A stretch of DNA of 64,000 nt from Planotetraspora thailandica (GCF_016863335.1 NZ_BOOR01000062.1:1-64000), one strand, 5' to 3'; numbered from the stretch's first letter, positions 35,323 through 44,016 are shown. Program-made: numbers and translations. Notes: generated by a model from the sequence alone, not told the origin.

Positions 35323-35677
35323 AATGCCCAGAAGCACTGCTGGAGGATGGCGGGTGATCGTGTGCACCAGCAGGCCGGATCATCGAACACCCGCCCTGGA
35401 CTCGCCATGATCGAAGCAGGCCGCAGGCTCGGGACAGTCAGGACCAAGCGCACACGCTTGCCGAACGGAGCCACGATACCCTAACTTGGACCAAATCGTC
35501 CTATTGTCTCCTGGTCGACGGATCGACCGAATACATCGGGCCAACCACCCGCCGCAACCCGAGGACCGAGCACGCAACGTGAGCTGTGTTGACTGCCCGC
35601 GTGACTCGCGCAGATACACCCTGGGGTGCTTACAGAGCAGAGCCCGGTCGGGAGCATGCGATAAGTGAAGAGAACAC
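35323..35677. other. Upstream region of the MFS exporter
   Basis: No gene is supported. GGACCAAATCGTCC (35488-35501), an inverted GGAC/GTCC pair next to TATTGTC, may be an operator for the exporter downstream. The composition is less GC-rich than the flanking chromosome. Confidence 0.4.
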
Positions 35678-36973
35678 ATGATCGAAAACGAAGAGGCGAC
35701 GCCGACACACCACGCACCGCAGGTGCGCGTGGTCACGGCATCGTCGTGCACCGCGGCCGTCCCGACCCAGCCTGCAACCACCCGCGCCGCCGCCACTGCT
35801 GCGGAGCCCGGTAGCAGGCGAGCCTGGGCGTCCGTCGGTGCGGTCGCGCTCGGCGCGTTCGTCATCGTCATGACGGAGACGCTGCCAGTGGGGCTGCTGC
35901 CGCAGATCGCCGACGGACTGCATGTCTCGCTCGGCCTCGCAGGGCTGATGGTGCTCGTGCCGGGTTTCAGCGCCGCGGTGTCGGCGCCGCTGTTCTTCCT
36001 CGGCTCCGGCCGCTTCAACCGGCGCTCGGTCATCCTCGTCCTGGGTCTAACGGTGCTGGTGTCGAACGCGGTCGTCGCGGTGGCGCCGAACTTCGTCCTG
36101 GTGCTGATCGCCCGTATGCTCTTCGGCGCCACCCTCGGAGCCTTCTGGACCGTGGTCTCACCGGTCGGACCCAAGCTGGTGGGCCCGGCCCGCGGCACTC
36201 GCGCCATCACCATCATCGCGGCCGGTATTTCGGGTGGGACGGTGGTGGGGCTGCCTGCGGGACAGTTCCTCGGCAACCTCGTCGGCTGGCGTCTCACTTT
36301 CGCCATTGCGGCGGCGGCGACACTGCTTGTCGTGGTTGTGCAGACGGTCGTGCTGCCGGGTATCCGGCCGGACGGGCATACGCACCTGCGTGATCTCGCG
36401 GGAGTCGTGACGCGGCGGGCCGCCCGGTTTGGGATGGCAGCGGGCGCGATGGTGTTCATCGGACAGTTCGCCGCCTGGACCTATGTCACCCCGTTCCTGG
36501 TGGAACACACGCATCTGTCCAGCGGCGTGATCTCCCTGCTGTACGTCATCTACGGCTGTGGTGGCATCGTCGGCTCACTCATCGCCGGATCACTGTTCAA
36601 GCGCGGAGTGATCGGCAGCTTCGCCGGGGCGGCGGCGGTGGTGGCCGCATTGCTCATCGGGCTGGCGAGCGCGGGCACCTTACCCTGGCTGGCTGGCCTG
36701 TTGCTCGTGCTGTGGGGCTTGTTCTGGGGAATCGTGAACCCGGGAACGCTGGTCTGGATACTCGACGCGGCCCCAGAAACCCCAGAGGCCGCGTCGGCGG
36801 TGAATGTGACGAACCTTCAGATAGCCGTGGCGGCAGGGTCTGGCCTCGGCGCGATCCTTGTTTCGTCGACAAGCTTGCAGACGGTGTTCCTCACGGCGGG
36901 CTTCACCGTCCTTGCCTCCGCCGTGCTCGCTGCGGTGGCGGCGCGGTTCGTAACACTCGCCCGGAGGGAATGA
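35678..36973 (+). CDS. MFS efflux transporter (AraJ/Bcr-like)
   Basis: The 431-residue protein has a roughly 45-residue polar N-terminal tail and 12 hydrophobic helices. The first helix ends VIVMTETLPVGLLPQIA, and motif-A-like FNRRSVILV and motif-C-like GISGGTVVGLPAGQFLG follow, typical of the drug:H+ antiporter DHA1 group. It is the largest intact gene of the inserted segment and could give the host resistance to a sugar or drug. A GAAGAG site precedes the ATG. Substrate prediction is not possible. Confidence 0.85.
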   Translation: MIENEEATPTHHAPQVRVVTASSCTAAVPTQPATTRAAATAAEPGSRRAWASVGAVALGAFVIVMTETLPVGLLPQIADGLHVSLGLAGLMVLVPGFSAAVSAPLFFLGSGRFNRRSVILVLGLTVLVSNAVVAVAPNFVLVLIARMLFGATLGAFWTVVSPVGPKLVGPARGTRAITIIAAGISGGTVVGLPAGQFLGNLVGWRLTFAIAAAATLLVVVVQTVVLPGIRPDGHTHLRDLAGVVTRRAARFGMAAGAMVFIGQFAAWTYVTPFLVEHTHLSSGVISLLYVIYGCGGIVGSLIAGSLFKRGVIGSFAGAAAVVAALLIGLASAGTLPWLAGLLLVLWGLFWGIVNPGTLVWILDAAPETPEAASAVNVTNLQIAVAAGSGLGAILVSSTSLQTVFLTAGFTVLASAVLAAVAARFVTLARRE

Positions 36974-37137
36974 GGAGACCGAAGCGAGGCAGGGGGTGGC
37001 CGGGCGCTTAGATCCCCGGGCGCACTCGGCGCTCTTGGGAGCCACAATGATCGGGCTCGCTGAGACTTCACCCGGGGCAGTCAGGAAGGCAGTCCCGACG
37101 GGTCATTCGCCCTTGGCCGACTTGGCGCCTCGTCGGC

Positions 37138-37257
37138 TCACCATCCTTGAGTTACACCGCCCGTCTCCCCGACGACGAAGTGGGCCAGCGGACGGGCGGT
37201 GTAGCAGGAGCCGGAGCCTTTGCGTTGTCCGGTTGCCTCGAACAGGTAGAACGATCG
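37138..37257 (-). pseudogene. DNA methyltransferase scrap, part A
   Basis: On the minus strand the frame reads FYLFEATGQRKGSGSCYTAR followed by PLAHFVVGETGG. This resembles the RKGSGSYYTPRPLVDFVV segment at the front of N6-adenine methyltransferases of the type IIG/PglX/Eco57I group. It is short, frameshifted against the upstream frame, and orphaned. Confidence 0.5.
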
Positions 37258-37383
37258 GTGTCGTAGCGTTCGAGGATGTCGGTGCCGGCGGGGACCTGGT
37301 CGGCATCGAGGACCTGGACGATGGCGGCCTGGCTGCGTCCGACCCGGGCCAGGACCTTGGGGCAGACCGTCGGCCGACGCCCG

Positions 37384-37476
37384 GTCAACTACCGTGAACT
37401 GGGCGTGGAGCAACTTGGCAGCATCTATAAGGGCCTGCTCTCCTTCGAACCGCAGATCGCCGACCGCCCCCGGGTC
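37384..37476 (+). pseudogene. DNA methyltransferase scrap, part B (opposite orientation)
   Basis: On the plus strand the frame reads YRELGVEQLGSIYKGLLSFE and on into PQIADRPRV. It resembles the LGxxYEGLLxxEP segment that normally precedes the GSYYTP motif in type IIG/PglX-like methyltransferases. It points opposite to part A, so an inversion has occurred. The surrounding 36974-37687 holds no other recognisable gene. Confidence 0.5.
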
Positions 37477-37687
37477 ACGCTCTTGACCGGCTCGGTGTAG
37501 GACAGGGCGTGCGCGAGCCGCCGGAGCCGCCAGCACCACATGGGATTCCGTCGTCTCTCGGAGAATTCGGGCGCACAGGGTCCAAAATTTCGACCACATG
37601 AAGCGTATTGGTATTACCCAACCGACGGCCCGTTCACGTGAGGCTTGAGCGTGGAAACCTAATCTTCGGTGATACGGGCAGTTTCAC

Positions 37688-37798
37688 CACGTGGCGGTGG
37701 TCGTCGACGCCACGCTGAAGAGTGGGTCCATCGCCGAGAGTCGCCGTGGCGCACACGTGTCAGGCGGGCTGTCGCATCGCCGTCCCAAGATTATTGTC
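37688..37798 (+). repeat. 111-bp direct repeat, copy 1
   Basis: The sequence from CACGTGGCGGTG to CCAAGATTATTGTC recurs at 39144-39254 in the same orientation with about 4 mismatches. It is open in one plus-strand frame (VVDATLKSGSIAES...), but no family is recognised. The copies bracket the NTF2-like fragment and the SDR gene. Confidence 0.9.
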
Positions 37799-37897
37799 GA
37801 TCAGGTACCGCCAGAGTCCATTCGCGCGCGGTGCGCGATCGCTGGCCGAGCCTTCGAGGTGCACGTGCTTACCGTCGGGACCTGTTCCATCAATTGA

Positions 37898-38119
37898 CTA
37901 GTCCAGCACGATCTGGACGATATCGCCGGCAACGAACACATGGCGCGCCTTGGCTTCCAGCGGCAGGCCGAGGCTGATATCGCGCTCGAGTTCGGCAGCG
38001 ATCTCGGTGTGATCAGTCACGGTTCGCCCCTCGGGCTCCAGCTCCTGATGTGCTGGCCGGGTTTTGTCGAATCCCGGTTTGGTCACTGCGAAGTCCGTGG
38101 CACCGGGCACGGACAGAAG
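37898..38119 (-). pseudogene. Truncated NTF2-like (DUF4440/SnoaL-type) gene
   Basis: The frame reads EPEGRTVTDHTEIAAELERD then GLPLEAKARHVFVAGDIVQ and ends IVLD-stop. This is the central part of small NTF2-fold proteins of the YybH/DUF4440 type, which normally continue with a WxxxGTxxDG strand. Both ends are missing. It lies just downstream of the SDR gene on the same strand and may once have been its operon partner. Confidence 0.55.
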
Positions 38120-38144
38120 TATCCGTCGATTGCCGATAGTTCGG

Positions 38145-38891
38145 TCAGATGGCCAATCCGGCCCCACCGGACACCACGATCTCTTGCCCGGTGATGTACG
38201 CGGCTCCATCCGAAGCCAGGAACGCGACGGTCTCGGCGATGTCCTCAGGCCTGCCGACGCGACCGAACGGGTTCTTTGCCGCCATAGCGGCCAGCATCGC
38301 GGCGACCTCATCGGATCCCATGCCGGGTGTGGTCCGCATCATGGGGGTGTCGGTGAATCCCGGGCTGACGGCGTTGACTCGGATGCGGCGTGGGGCGAGC
38401 TCCAGGGCCAGCGTTGGGATCATGGTCAGCAGTGCGCCTCGTGACCCGGCTGTGACACTGTTGCCGGTCAGGGCGCGCGTCGCTCCGATACCCACGGTGA
38501 CAATGATCGAAGCGCCGTCAGACAGCAGTGGGAGCGTTTTTACCAGAGTGAAGAACTGTCCTTTGGTGTTGACGGCGAACACGTCGTCGAAGGTGGCTTC
38601 GTCGCAGGCGTCCAGCGTCATGGGACGGCTGACGCCGGCGTTCAGGAACAGCGTTGTCAGAGTCCCGAATCGTGCTCTGACTTCGGATACCACCCGGTCA
38701 GTGTCAGCAAGCGAGCGCGCGTCAGCACGCAATACCAGGACGTCCTCGGGTAGTTCCTCGCGTGCCCGGGCGACGCTTTCCGGACGTTGTCCGGTGACCG
38801 CGACCCAGTAACCACGACTATGCAGAACCTCCGCGGTCGCCTTCCCGATCCCGCTGGTGCCACCGGTGATCAGAGCTGCACGTGCCGACAT
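38145..38891 (-). CDS. SDR-family oxidoreductase with altered active site
   Basis: The 248-residue protein has an SDR nucleotide loop ITGGTSGIGKATAEVL at residues 8-23, LNAG at 83-86 and the late GRVGRPEDIAETVAFLASD stretch. The active-site Tyr-x-x-x-Lys reads T147-A-G-S-R151, and the preceding serine region is VTVGIG, so the standard triad is lost. ATG 38891 has GAGGAG about 9 nt upstream. It lies between the two 111-bp repeats within the insertion. It may be non-catalytic or use another mechanism. Confidence 0.8.
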   Translation of the reverse strand: MSARAALITGGTSGIGKATAEVLHSRGYWVAVTGQRPESVARAREELPEDVLVLRADARSLADTDRVVSEVRARFGTLTTLFLNAGVSRPMTLDACDEATFDDVFAVNTKGQFFTLVKTLPLLSDGASIIVTVGIGATRALTGNSVTAGSRGALLTMIPTLALELAPRRIRVNAVSPGFTDTPMMRTTPGMGSDEVAAMLAAMAAKNPFGRVGRPEDIAETVAFLASDGAAYITGQEIVVSGGAGLAI

Positions 38892-39143
38892 GATGATCAC
38901 TCCTCATTAGTTATTGCAGTGAATGTCATCGCTGTAGACCGTAATGACACTCAGGACATGACAAGGCCGCATCGATTCCCGTTCAGCGAGAAGGAGTCTG
39001 GTGACGAGGGCGGCAATCCGACACAGCCGCGCCGGTGATTAGCGAAGCCCTCGCGACACAGTGCTGGCTTGGAACGCTTGGCTGATTGCGCGTGCGGTCG
39101 CCAGGACCGCGGGCATCGCGGTGACCTCCGATGCGGCGTTAGG
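38892..39143. other. SDR upstream region, no gene
   Basis: This part contains the SDR promoter. A run GTCATcgctgtagaccgtaATGAC (38926-38947) has short inverted arms that may be an operator. Nothing else was recognised. Confidence 0.35.
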
Positions 39144-39254
39144 CACGTGGCGGTGATCGTCGACGCCACGCTGAAGAGTGGGTCCATCGCCGAGAGCTGC
39201 CGTGGCGCACACGTGTCAGGCGGGCTGTCGCACCGCCGTCCCAAGATTATTGTC
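39144..39254 (+). repeat. 111-bp direct repeat, copy 2
   Basis: This is the second copy of the repeat at 37688-37798, with the same orientation and length and about 4 differences. The flanks diverge sharply at both ends. Confidence 0.9.
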
Positions 39255-39664
39255 CATCGCGCTGACCTTGCCGGAGTCAAATCGTTCAAGCAGCGACGCG
39301 GCAATGCCTTCGGGTTCAGTGGGGAGTGAATATTACTCGGACATCAGGGTCTCCTGTTCGTGTTGGTTGAGCAGTCGACGCTACCAGTGCCAGGCGCGGG
39401 AGGACACCCCGGTTTGGGACGTTTTCGTCCATTACTTCTCCTCTGGTCCTGTTGTCTGGTCAGCTAGCCACGCAAGGTGTCCCCAGCGGTTGACCTCGAA
39501 GAATCGTGCCGTTCATCGTTCCCGTGTGGCTGCTGAGGACACGACTTGCTTGAGCGGCCTACCGCTCCTGGACTGACAAGTGGACTATTCCGACCAGTGT
39601 TGTGGATGACTGCACAAGGGTGCTGCGTGCGGCGATGAGCGCACGGACGATGGAGGGGGGCGCG
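39255..39664. other. Right part of the insertion, no intact gene
   Basis: Short plus-strand frames (for example DVFVHYFSSGPVVWSAS near 39418) look like scraps but match no family I know. The lower GC content differs from the flanking chromosome. It ends at the GGCGGC border of the split WYL gene. Confidence 0.4.
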
Positions 39665-40140
39665 GGCGGCCTCGGGCAGCTCACGGGGGCTGGACCGGGG
39701 TCCCGCGGGAGTCCGGGGGACGATCCGGTCGACCCGGAAGGTGCGCCAGTCCGCACGCTCGACGTCCCACGCGACGAGATATCACCGGCGGCCCCAGATG
39801 ACCAGCCGGTACGGTTCGACGACCCGCAGGCTCTCCGTACCGGCGTGGTCGCGGTAGTCGAGGCACGGAACCGCCGGTGGCGGTGCGCAACCCCACCGCC
39901 ACCGCGACCGCCTCCTCGTCGTCGAGAAGCAGCGGGGGCAGAGTCGTGCCCGCACCCAGCCGGTATCCGCCCACCGGCCCGCGAGTGGCGTTCACCGGAT
40001 AACCGAGGGCACGTAGCCGTTCCACGTCGTTGCGGACCGTGCGCGTGCTCACGGACAACCGTTCGGCCAGCTCGGGCCCGGTCCAGTCACGCGGGCTCTG
40101 CAGCAGGGACAGCAGGCGCAGCAGCCGCGCCGAGGTTCAT
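39665..40140 (-). pseudogene. 5' fragment of a split, decayed WYL-domain regulator
   Basis: The fragment holds the HTH of YafY-type regulators (SARLLRLLSLLQSPRDW, LSVSTRTVRNDVERLRALGY, TRGPVGGYRLGAG) and the WYL core (YRLVIWGRR-stop-YLVAWDVE). Four lesions are visible: the ATG at 40140 is out of frame with the HTH, about 75 codons are missing after LRTATGG with a frame change, the Trp of WYL is TGA, and the frame breaks at ELPEAA where the insertion begins. It is adjacent to, and divergent from, the winged-helix gene at 40203. Confidence 0.8.
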
Positions 40141-40202
40141 GAGCTCAGTCTGCCGCGCAATCAGGAACCGGATCTTCCTGATTGCCTTCTAGCGTGGTGA
40201 GC

Positions 40203-41303
40203 ATGCCCGCCGTAATGGGACGCCGTGCCCTCAACCGCGCCACACTCGACCGCCAGCTCCTGCTGCGCCGTCACACCCTGTCCGCCCACGACGCGATCGA
40301 GCACCTCGTGGGCCTTCAGGCCCAGACCCCCCACACGTGGTACACGGGCCTGTGGTCCCGGCTGTCCGGGTTCGACCCCGCCGAAGTGTCCGCGCTGCTC
40401 ACCGAACGCCGTGCCGTACGGATGGCGCTCATGCGCTCGACCATCCACCTGGTGTCGGCGCGGGACGCCCTCGCGCTGCGGCCCCTGATGCAGCCCGTGA
40501 TCGAGCGGAGCACCAGGGCCGTCTTCGGCAAGGGGGTCGCGGGTGTCGAGCCCGGCGAGCTCGCCGCGGCCGGCAGAGCGGCCATGGAGGAGAAGCCCCG
40601 CACCTTCAGCGAGCTCGGCAAGGTGCTCGGCGAGCGGTGGCCGGGCCACGACCCGGCGGCGCTCGCGCAGACGGTGCGCGCGTCGGTGCCGATGGTCCAG
40701 GTCCCGCCGCGCGGGGTCTGGGGCGCCGCCGGTGCGGCCCGGCACACCTCGGCCGAGGCCTGGCTCGGGGAGCCGCTCCGCGGCGACTACCCCGTCGAGG
40801 AGATGGTCACGCGCTATCTGGCGGCCTTCGGCCCCGCCACCGTGCGTGACGTGCAGACGTGGTCGGGACTGACCCGGCTGGCCGAGGTGGTCGAACGGCT
40901 GCGGCCTCGCCTGGTCGGCTTTCGCGACGAGAACGGGGCCGAGCTGTTCGACCTGCCGCAGGCGCCCCGGCCCGACCCGGACACACCTGCTCCGGTGCGC
41001 TTCCTGTACGACTTCGACAACCTGCTGCTCTCCCACGCCGACCGGTCGAGGGTCGTGACCGACGCCTTCCGGCAGCAGAAGTTCGCCCCCCACGGGCCGG
41101 TGCCCCGGCTCGTGCTCGTGGACGGCTTCACGGCGGCGACGTGGACGCTCGCCGTGCAGGATGAGACGGCGACGCTGCTGGTCCGCCCGTTCGCGCCGCT
41201 CCCGGCGGCCGACAGGGACGCGCTCGCCGAGGAGGGCGCGGCCCTGGCCGCCTTCGCCGCCCCGAAGGCGAAGGCGCACCGCGTCGAGTTCAGCCGTGCG
41301 TGA
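40203..41303 (+). CDS. Winged-helix DNA-binding domain protein (HTH_42/YcaQ-like)
   Basis: The 366-residue protein has the AlkZ/YcaQ-related winged-helix repeat architecture: LNRATLDRQLLLRRHT at the front, VGLQAQTPHTWYTGLWSRL near 34-52 and RSTIHLVSARDALALRP near 80-96. AlkZ and YcaQ are DNA glycosylases using a QxQ or QxD motif, and the LQAQ here matches that pattern. The family is broad, so repair activity is tentative. ATG 40203 is chosen; a later ATG at 40215 is possible. It was presumably regulated by the now dead WYL gene upstream. Confidence 0.85.
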   Translation: MPAVMGRRALNRATLDRQLLLRRHTLSAHDAIEHLVGLQAQTPHTWYTGLWSRLSGFDPAEVSALLTERRAVRMALMRSTIHLVSARDALALRPLMQPVIERSTRAVFGKGVAGVEPGELAAAGRAAMEEKPRTFSELGKVLGERWPGHDPAALAQTVRASVPMVQVPPRGVWGAAGAARHTSAEAWLGEPLRGDYPVEEMVTRYLAAFGPATVRDVQTWSGLTRLAEVVERLRPRLVGFRDENGAELFDLPQAPRPDPDTPAPVRFLYDFDNLLLSHADRSRVVTDAFRQQKFAPHGPVPRLVLVDGFTAATWTLAVQDETATLLVRPFAPLPAADRDALAEEGAALAAFAAPKAKAHRVEFSRA

Positions 41304-42177
41304 TCGAGAAGGGGAGGAACAACCGGTCCCGGTCGCCGGGCAGGTCCGCACCGTGGATCATTACGGTCGTCGAGAAGGCGGTGCCGAGCCCGTGCTCCTC
41401 GACCCAGCCGACCAGTCCGGCCCACCGGTGCTCCACGTCGATGCGCACAGCGCCCTCGACCCCGGCGGCCAAGTCGGCCAGGAGGGCGACGGCCGTCTCG
41501 CCGTCTCCGGCGACGAGCGGGCCGACGACCGTGAGCGGCTCGCCGACGGCGCCCCGGGTCTGCCACGTCGCGCCGTACGCCGTGATGCCGGACGGACCCT
41601 CGACGACACGCATCGACGTGCTGAAGGAGGACAGCAGGGTGACCAGGCCGGCGCGCGGCACCCCGAAGACCTCGGCGTCCAAGGCGATCACGGCCGGCAG
41701 GTCCGAGGCGTCCATCGGACGCGACACCGGCCGCGACGGGTCGCCCGGCAGGGCCTTCAACGTCCCCTGATACGAGCTGAGACGGCCGATCGCGCGGAAA
41801 CCCAGACGCTCGTAGAGCGGGCGGCCGAACTCGGTGGCGGTCAGCCAGGTCCCCTCCGTGCCGGCGTGGTCCATGGCATGCCTCATGAGCCGGGCGCCGA
41901 GGCCGCGGCGCTCGTGCCTGCGGGCGACGAGCATCATCCCGATCGCGGTGACGGCCCCGCCGTACGAGGTCGCCGCGACCGTGGCCGCCAGGCCGCCATC
42001 GGGGTCGTCGACCCCGTAGACCACGCCGGTGCCGAAGATGACCCGCCACTTGTGCTCTTCACGGCTCCAGCCGCGGTCTTCCGCGAGCAGGAGGCAGCCG
42101 GGCAGGTCGTCGACGCCGAGCCGGCGGATGGGGAGGTCTCTCAAATCGCCATCTGACACGACCCCGCACGCTATCAA
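41290..42177 (-). CDS. GNAT acetyltransferase with C-terminal Acetyltransf_18-type domain
   Basis: The 295-residue protein has a GNAT domain with the acetyl-CoA loop RRHERRGLGARLMRHAMD near 86-103 and YERLGFRAIGRLSSYQG near 120-136. A second GNAT-like half begins at about residue 150. The longest frame starts with TTG overlapping the response-regulator stop. A GTG at 42159 is an alternative start. It overlaps the convergent winged-helix gene by 14 bp. The acyl acceptor is unknown. Confidence 0.85.
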   Translation of the reverse strand: MIACGVVSDGDLRDLPIRRLGVDDLPGCLLLAEDRGWSREEHKWRVIFGTGVVYGVDDPDGGLAATVAATSYGGAVTAIGMMLVARRHERRGLGARLMRHAMDHAGTEGTWLTATEFGRPLYERLGFRAIGRLSSYQGTLKALPGDPSRPVSRPMDASDLPAVIALDAEVFGVPRAGLVTLLSSFSTSMRVVEGPSGITAYGATWQTRGAVGEPLTVVGPLVAGDGETAVALLADLAAGVEGAVRIDVEHRWAGLVGWVEEHGLGTAFSTTVMIHGADLPGDRDRLFLPFSITHG

Positions 42178-42875
42178 CCCTCGCGTTCGTCCTGGTCGTC
42201 GACCAACCCCGCGTCATGGACGAGCAGCGCGATCTGGACCCGGTTGTTGTAGCCGAGCTTGGTGAGGATGCTCGACACGTGTGTCTTCACCGTGGGGACG
42301 CTGAGGTAGAGCGCGGCGCCGATCTGGGCGTTGGACCGGCCCTCGCCAACCGCCACCGCGACCTCGCGTTCCCGGTCGTTGAGCAGGCGGATCCGCTCGG
42401 CGGCGCGGGCCCGGCGCCGGTCCTGCCCGGAGTCGGCGACCCGCGCGATGAGACGCCGGGTCACCGCCGGGGACAACACGGGAAGGCCCATGGCGACCTG
42501 GCGGACGGCGGCCACGATCTCGCCGGGCGGGGTGTCCTTGAGGAGGAATCCGGCGGCGCCCGCCCGCAACGCGCGCAGCACGTGCTCGTCGGCGTCGAAG
42601 GTGGTCAGGACGATGATCTCCGGCGGGTGGGGCCGGGCGCGCAGCGCCTCGGTCGCGGCCAGGCCGTCCATGACGGGCATCTTGATGTCCATCAGCACGA
42701 CGTCGGGGGCGTGCCGGTCGACCAGCGGCAGCACCTGGGCGCCGTCGCCCGCCTCAGCGACCACCTGGATGCCGGGGTCCCCGCCCAGCATCATCGTGAG
42801 CCCGGCGCGTACGAGCGGGTCGTCGTCGGCGATGAGCACGCCGACGGGAGCCGGATCACTCGGCGTGGTCATCAT
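42174..42875 (-). CDS. NarL/LuxR-type response regulator
   Basis: The 233-residue protein has a receiver domain with phospho-acceptor Asp in DVVLMDIKMPVMDG near residue 62 and the Lys in FLLKDTP near 115. A LuxR-type HTH follows near 165-220 (LNDREREVAVAVGEGRSNAQ, VKTHVSSILTKLG). It overlaps the sensor kinase gene by 20 bp and is its cognate partner. Target genes are not evident. Confidence 0.93.
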   Translation of the reverse strand: MMTTPSDPAPVGVLIADDDPLVRAGLTMMLGGDPGIQVVAEAGDGAQVLPLVDRHAPDVVLMDIKMPVMDGLAATEALRARPHPPEIIVLTTFDADEHVLRALRAGAAGFLLKDTPPGEIVAAVRQVAMGLPVLSPAVTRRLIARVADSGQDRRRARAAERIRLLNDREREVAVAVGEGRSNAQIGAALYLSVPTVKTHVSSILTKLGYNNRVQIALLVHDAGLVDDQDEREG

Positions 42876-44016
42876 GGGGCCAGGGTAACCACGCCGTCAG
42901 GCGCCAGCCACCCGAGGCGGTCGGGCCGTGGTCCAGCCGCCCGCCGGCCAGTGCGACCCGCTCGGCGAGGCCGGCCAGCCCCTGACCCGGCCGCGTGCCG
43001 TCGTGGCCGGGCGGGGCGTCGCGCTCGCCGTTGGCGACCTCGACGGTCAGCCCCTCAGCAGGCGAACCGGTGACGCTGACCAGCACGTCGGCCCCGGCGG
43101 CGTGCCTGCGAGCGTTGGTGAGCGCCTCCTGCACGATGCGATACGTCGTGCGGCCGACGCCGTCGGGGACGGCCCCGCCGGTCTCGTCGTGCAGGTCCAC
43201 CCGCATTCCGGCCTGGCCGGACTCGGCGACGAGCTGCTGCACGTCGGCGAATGTCGGTTGCGGCAGCTCGCCGACCGGGGCGCGCAAAACGCCGATGACC
43301 TCGCGCAGGTCCTGCAACGCCTGGTGGGCGCTCTCCCTGATCACCTTGGCCGCCCGGGCGATGTCCTCGGCGGGGGCGTCGGGACGGTATTGCAGCGCGC
43401 CCGCGTGCACGCTCAGCAGCGACAGCCGGTGGCCCAGCACGTCGTGCATCTCCCGGGCGATGGCCTCCCGCGTACGCAGCTGGGCCTGCTCGGCGCGCAG
43501 GTGGGCCTCGACCTCGGCGCGCGCGGCCCGGTCGCGCAACGACAACACCAGCTCACGCCGGTGCCGGATGAACAGCCCCCATCCTGTGACCGCACTCTGA
43601 ATGGTCGTGCCGAACAACCACATGAACAGCGCGGGCACGCCCGGCTCCGGCCGCACGATGACGAACACGACGCCGGCGACGAGGCTCAGCGCGAACACGA
43701 GCAGCGAGACCCGCGGCGGCCGGTGCACCGCGACCGTGAACAGCGCCATCAGCATCGCACCGGCGACGAACTCGGAGAACGTCGACAGCGCGATCAGCAC
43801 CAGGGCGAGCTCGACCGGCCATCGGCGGCGCACCCACAACGAGGCGCACCCGAGTGCCGCGATGATGTGGTCGAGGCCGAACAGCCACGCGGGCTGCGGC
43901 ATCGTGATCAGCAGGCGTTCGCCGGACGTCAGCAACGCCAGACCCGCCGCGGAAAGGAACAGGCAGGTGTCCACGATCCAGTCACGGCGGCTGCGTCGTT
44001 TCGCGGTGATGTCCAT
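42856..44016 (-). CDS. Sensor histidine kinase (HisKA_3 type)
   Basis: The 386-residue protein has about four or five hydrophobic N-terminal helices (residues 12-160), then a HisKA_3 dimerisation helix with the phospho-His in AREMHDVLGHRLSLLSVH near residue 190. A HATPase domain follows with VQEALTNARRHAAG near 290 and GQGLAGLAERVALAGG near 345. There is no large extracellular sensor, so it probably senses membrane or intramembrane signals. It is co-transcribed with the response regulator. Confidence 0.92.
   Translation of the reverse strand: MDITAKRRSRRDWIVDTCLFLSAAGLALLTSGERLLITMPQPAWLFGLDHIIAALGCASLWVRRRWPVELALVLIALSTFSEFVAGAMLMALFTVAVHRPPRVSLLVFALSLVAGVVFVIVRPEPGVPALFMWLFGTTIQSAVTGWGLFIRHRRELVLSLRDRAARAEVEAHLRAEQAQLRTREAIAREMHDVLGHRLSLLSVHAGALQYRPDAPAEDIARAAKVIRESAHQALQDLREVIGVLRAPVGELPQPTFADVQQLVAESGQAGMRVDLHDETGGAVPDGVGRTTYRIVQEALTNARRHAAGADVLVSVTGSPAEGLTVEVANGERDAPPGHDGTRPGQGLAGLAERVALAGGRLDHGPTASGGWRLTAWLPWPHDDHAE

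Larger units (their letters stand above)
34748..39664. mobile_element. 4.9-kb foreign insertion splitting the WYL regulator gene
   Basis: Both borders carry GGCGGC (34742-34747 and 39665-39670), the Ala-Ala codons of the reconstructed gene. The contents are a patchwork: an IS5-type transposase scrap, an intact MFS exporter, methyltransferase scraps in opposite orientations, a 111-bp direct repeat, a truncated NTF2-like gene and an intact SDR. The hexamer GTACGG, common in the rest of the window, was not seen inside. No complete transposase or integrase is present, so the mechanism is unknown. Confidence 0.65.

Noticed and set aside
37688-37798. 111-bp repeat as a protein-coding element
   Set aside because: One frame is open in both copies, but there is no start, the flanking frames diverge, and no family is recognised.
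34742-39670. GGCGGC at both borders as a 6-bp target-site duplication
   Set aside because: The hexamer is common in GC-rich DNA, and no terminal inverted repeats or transposase define the ends. It is kept only as the junction, not as proof of transposition.
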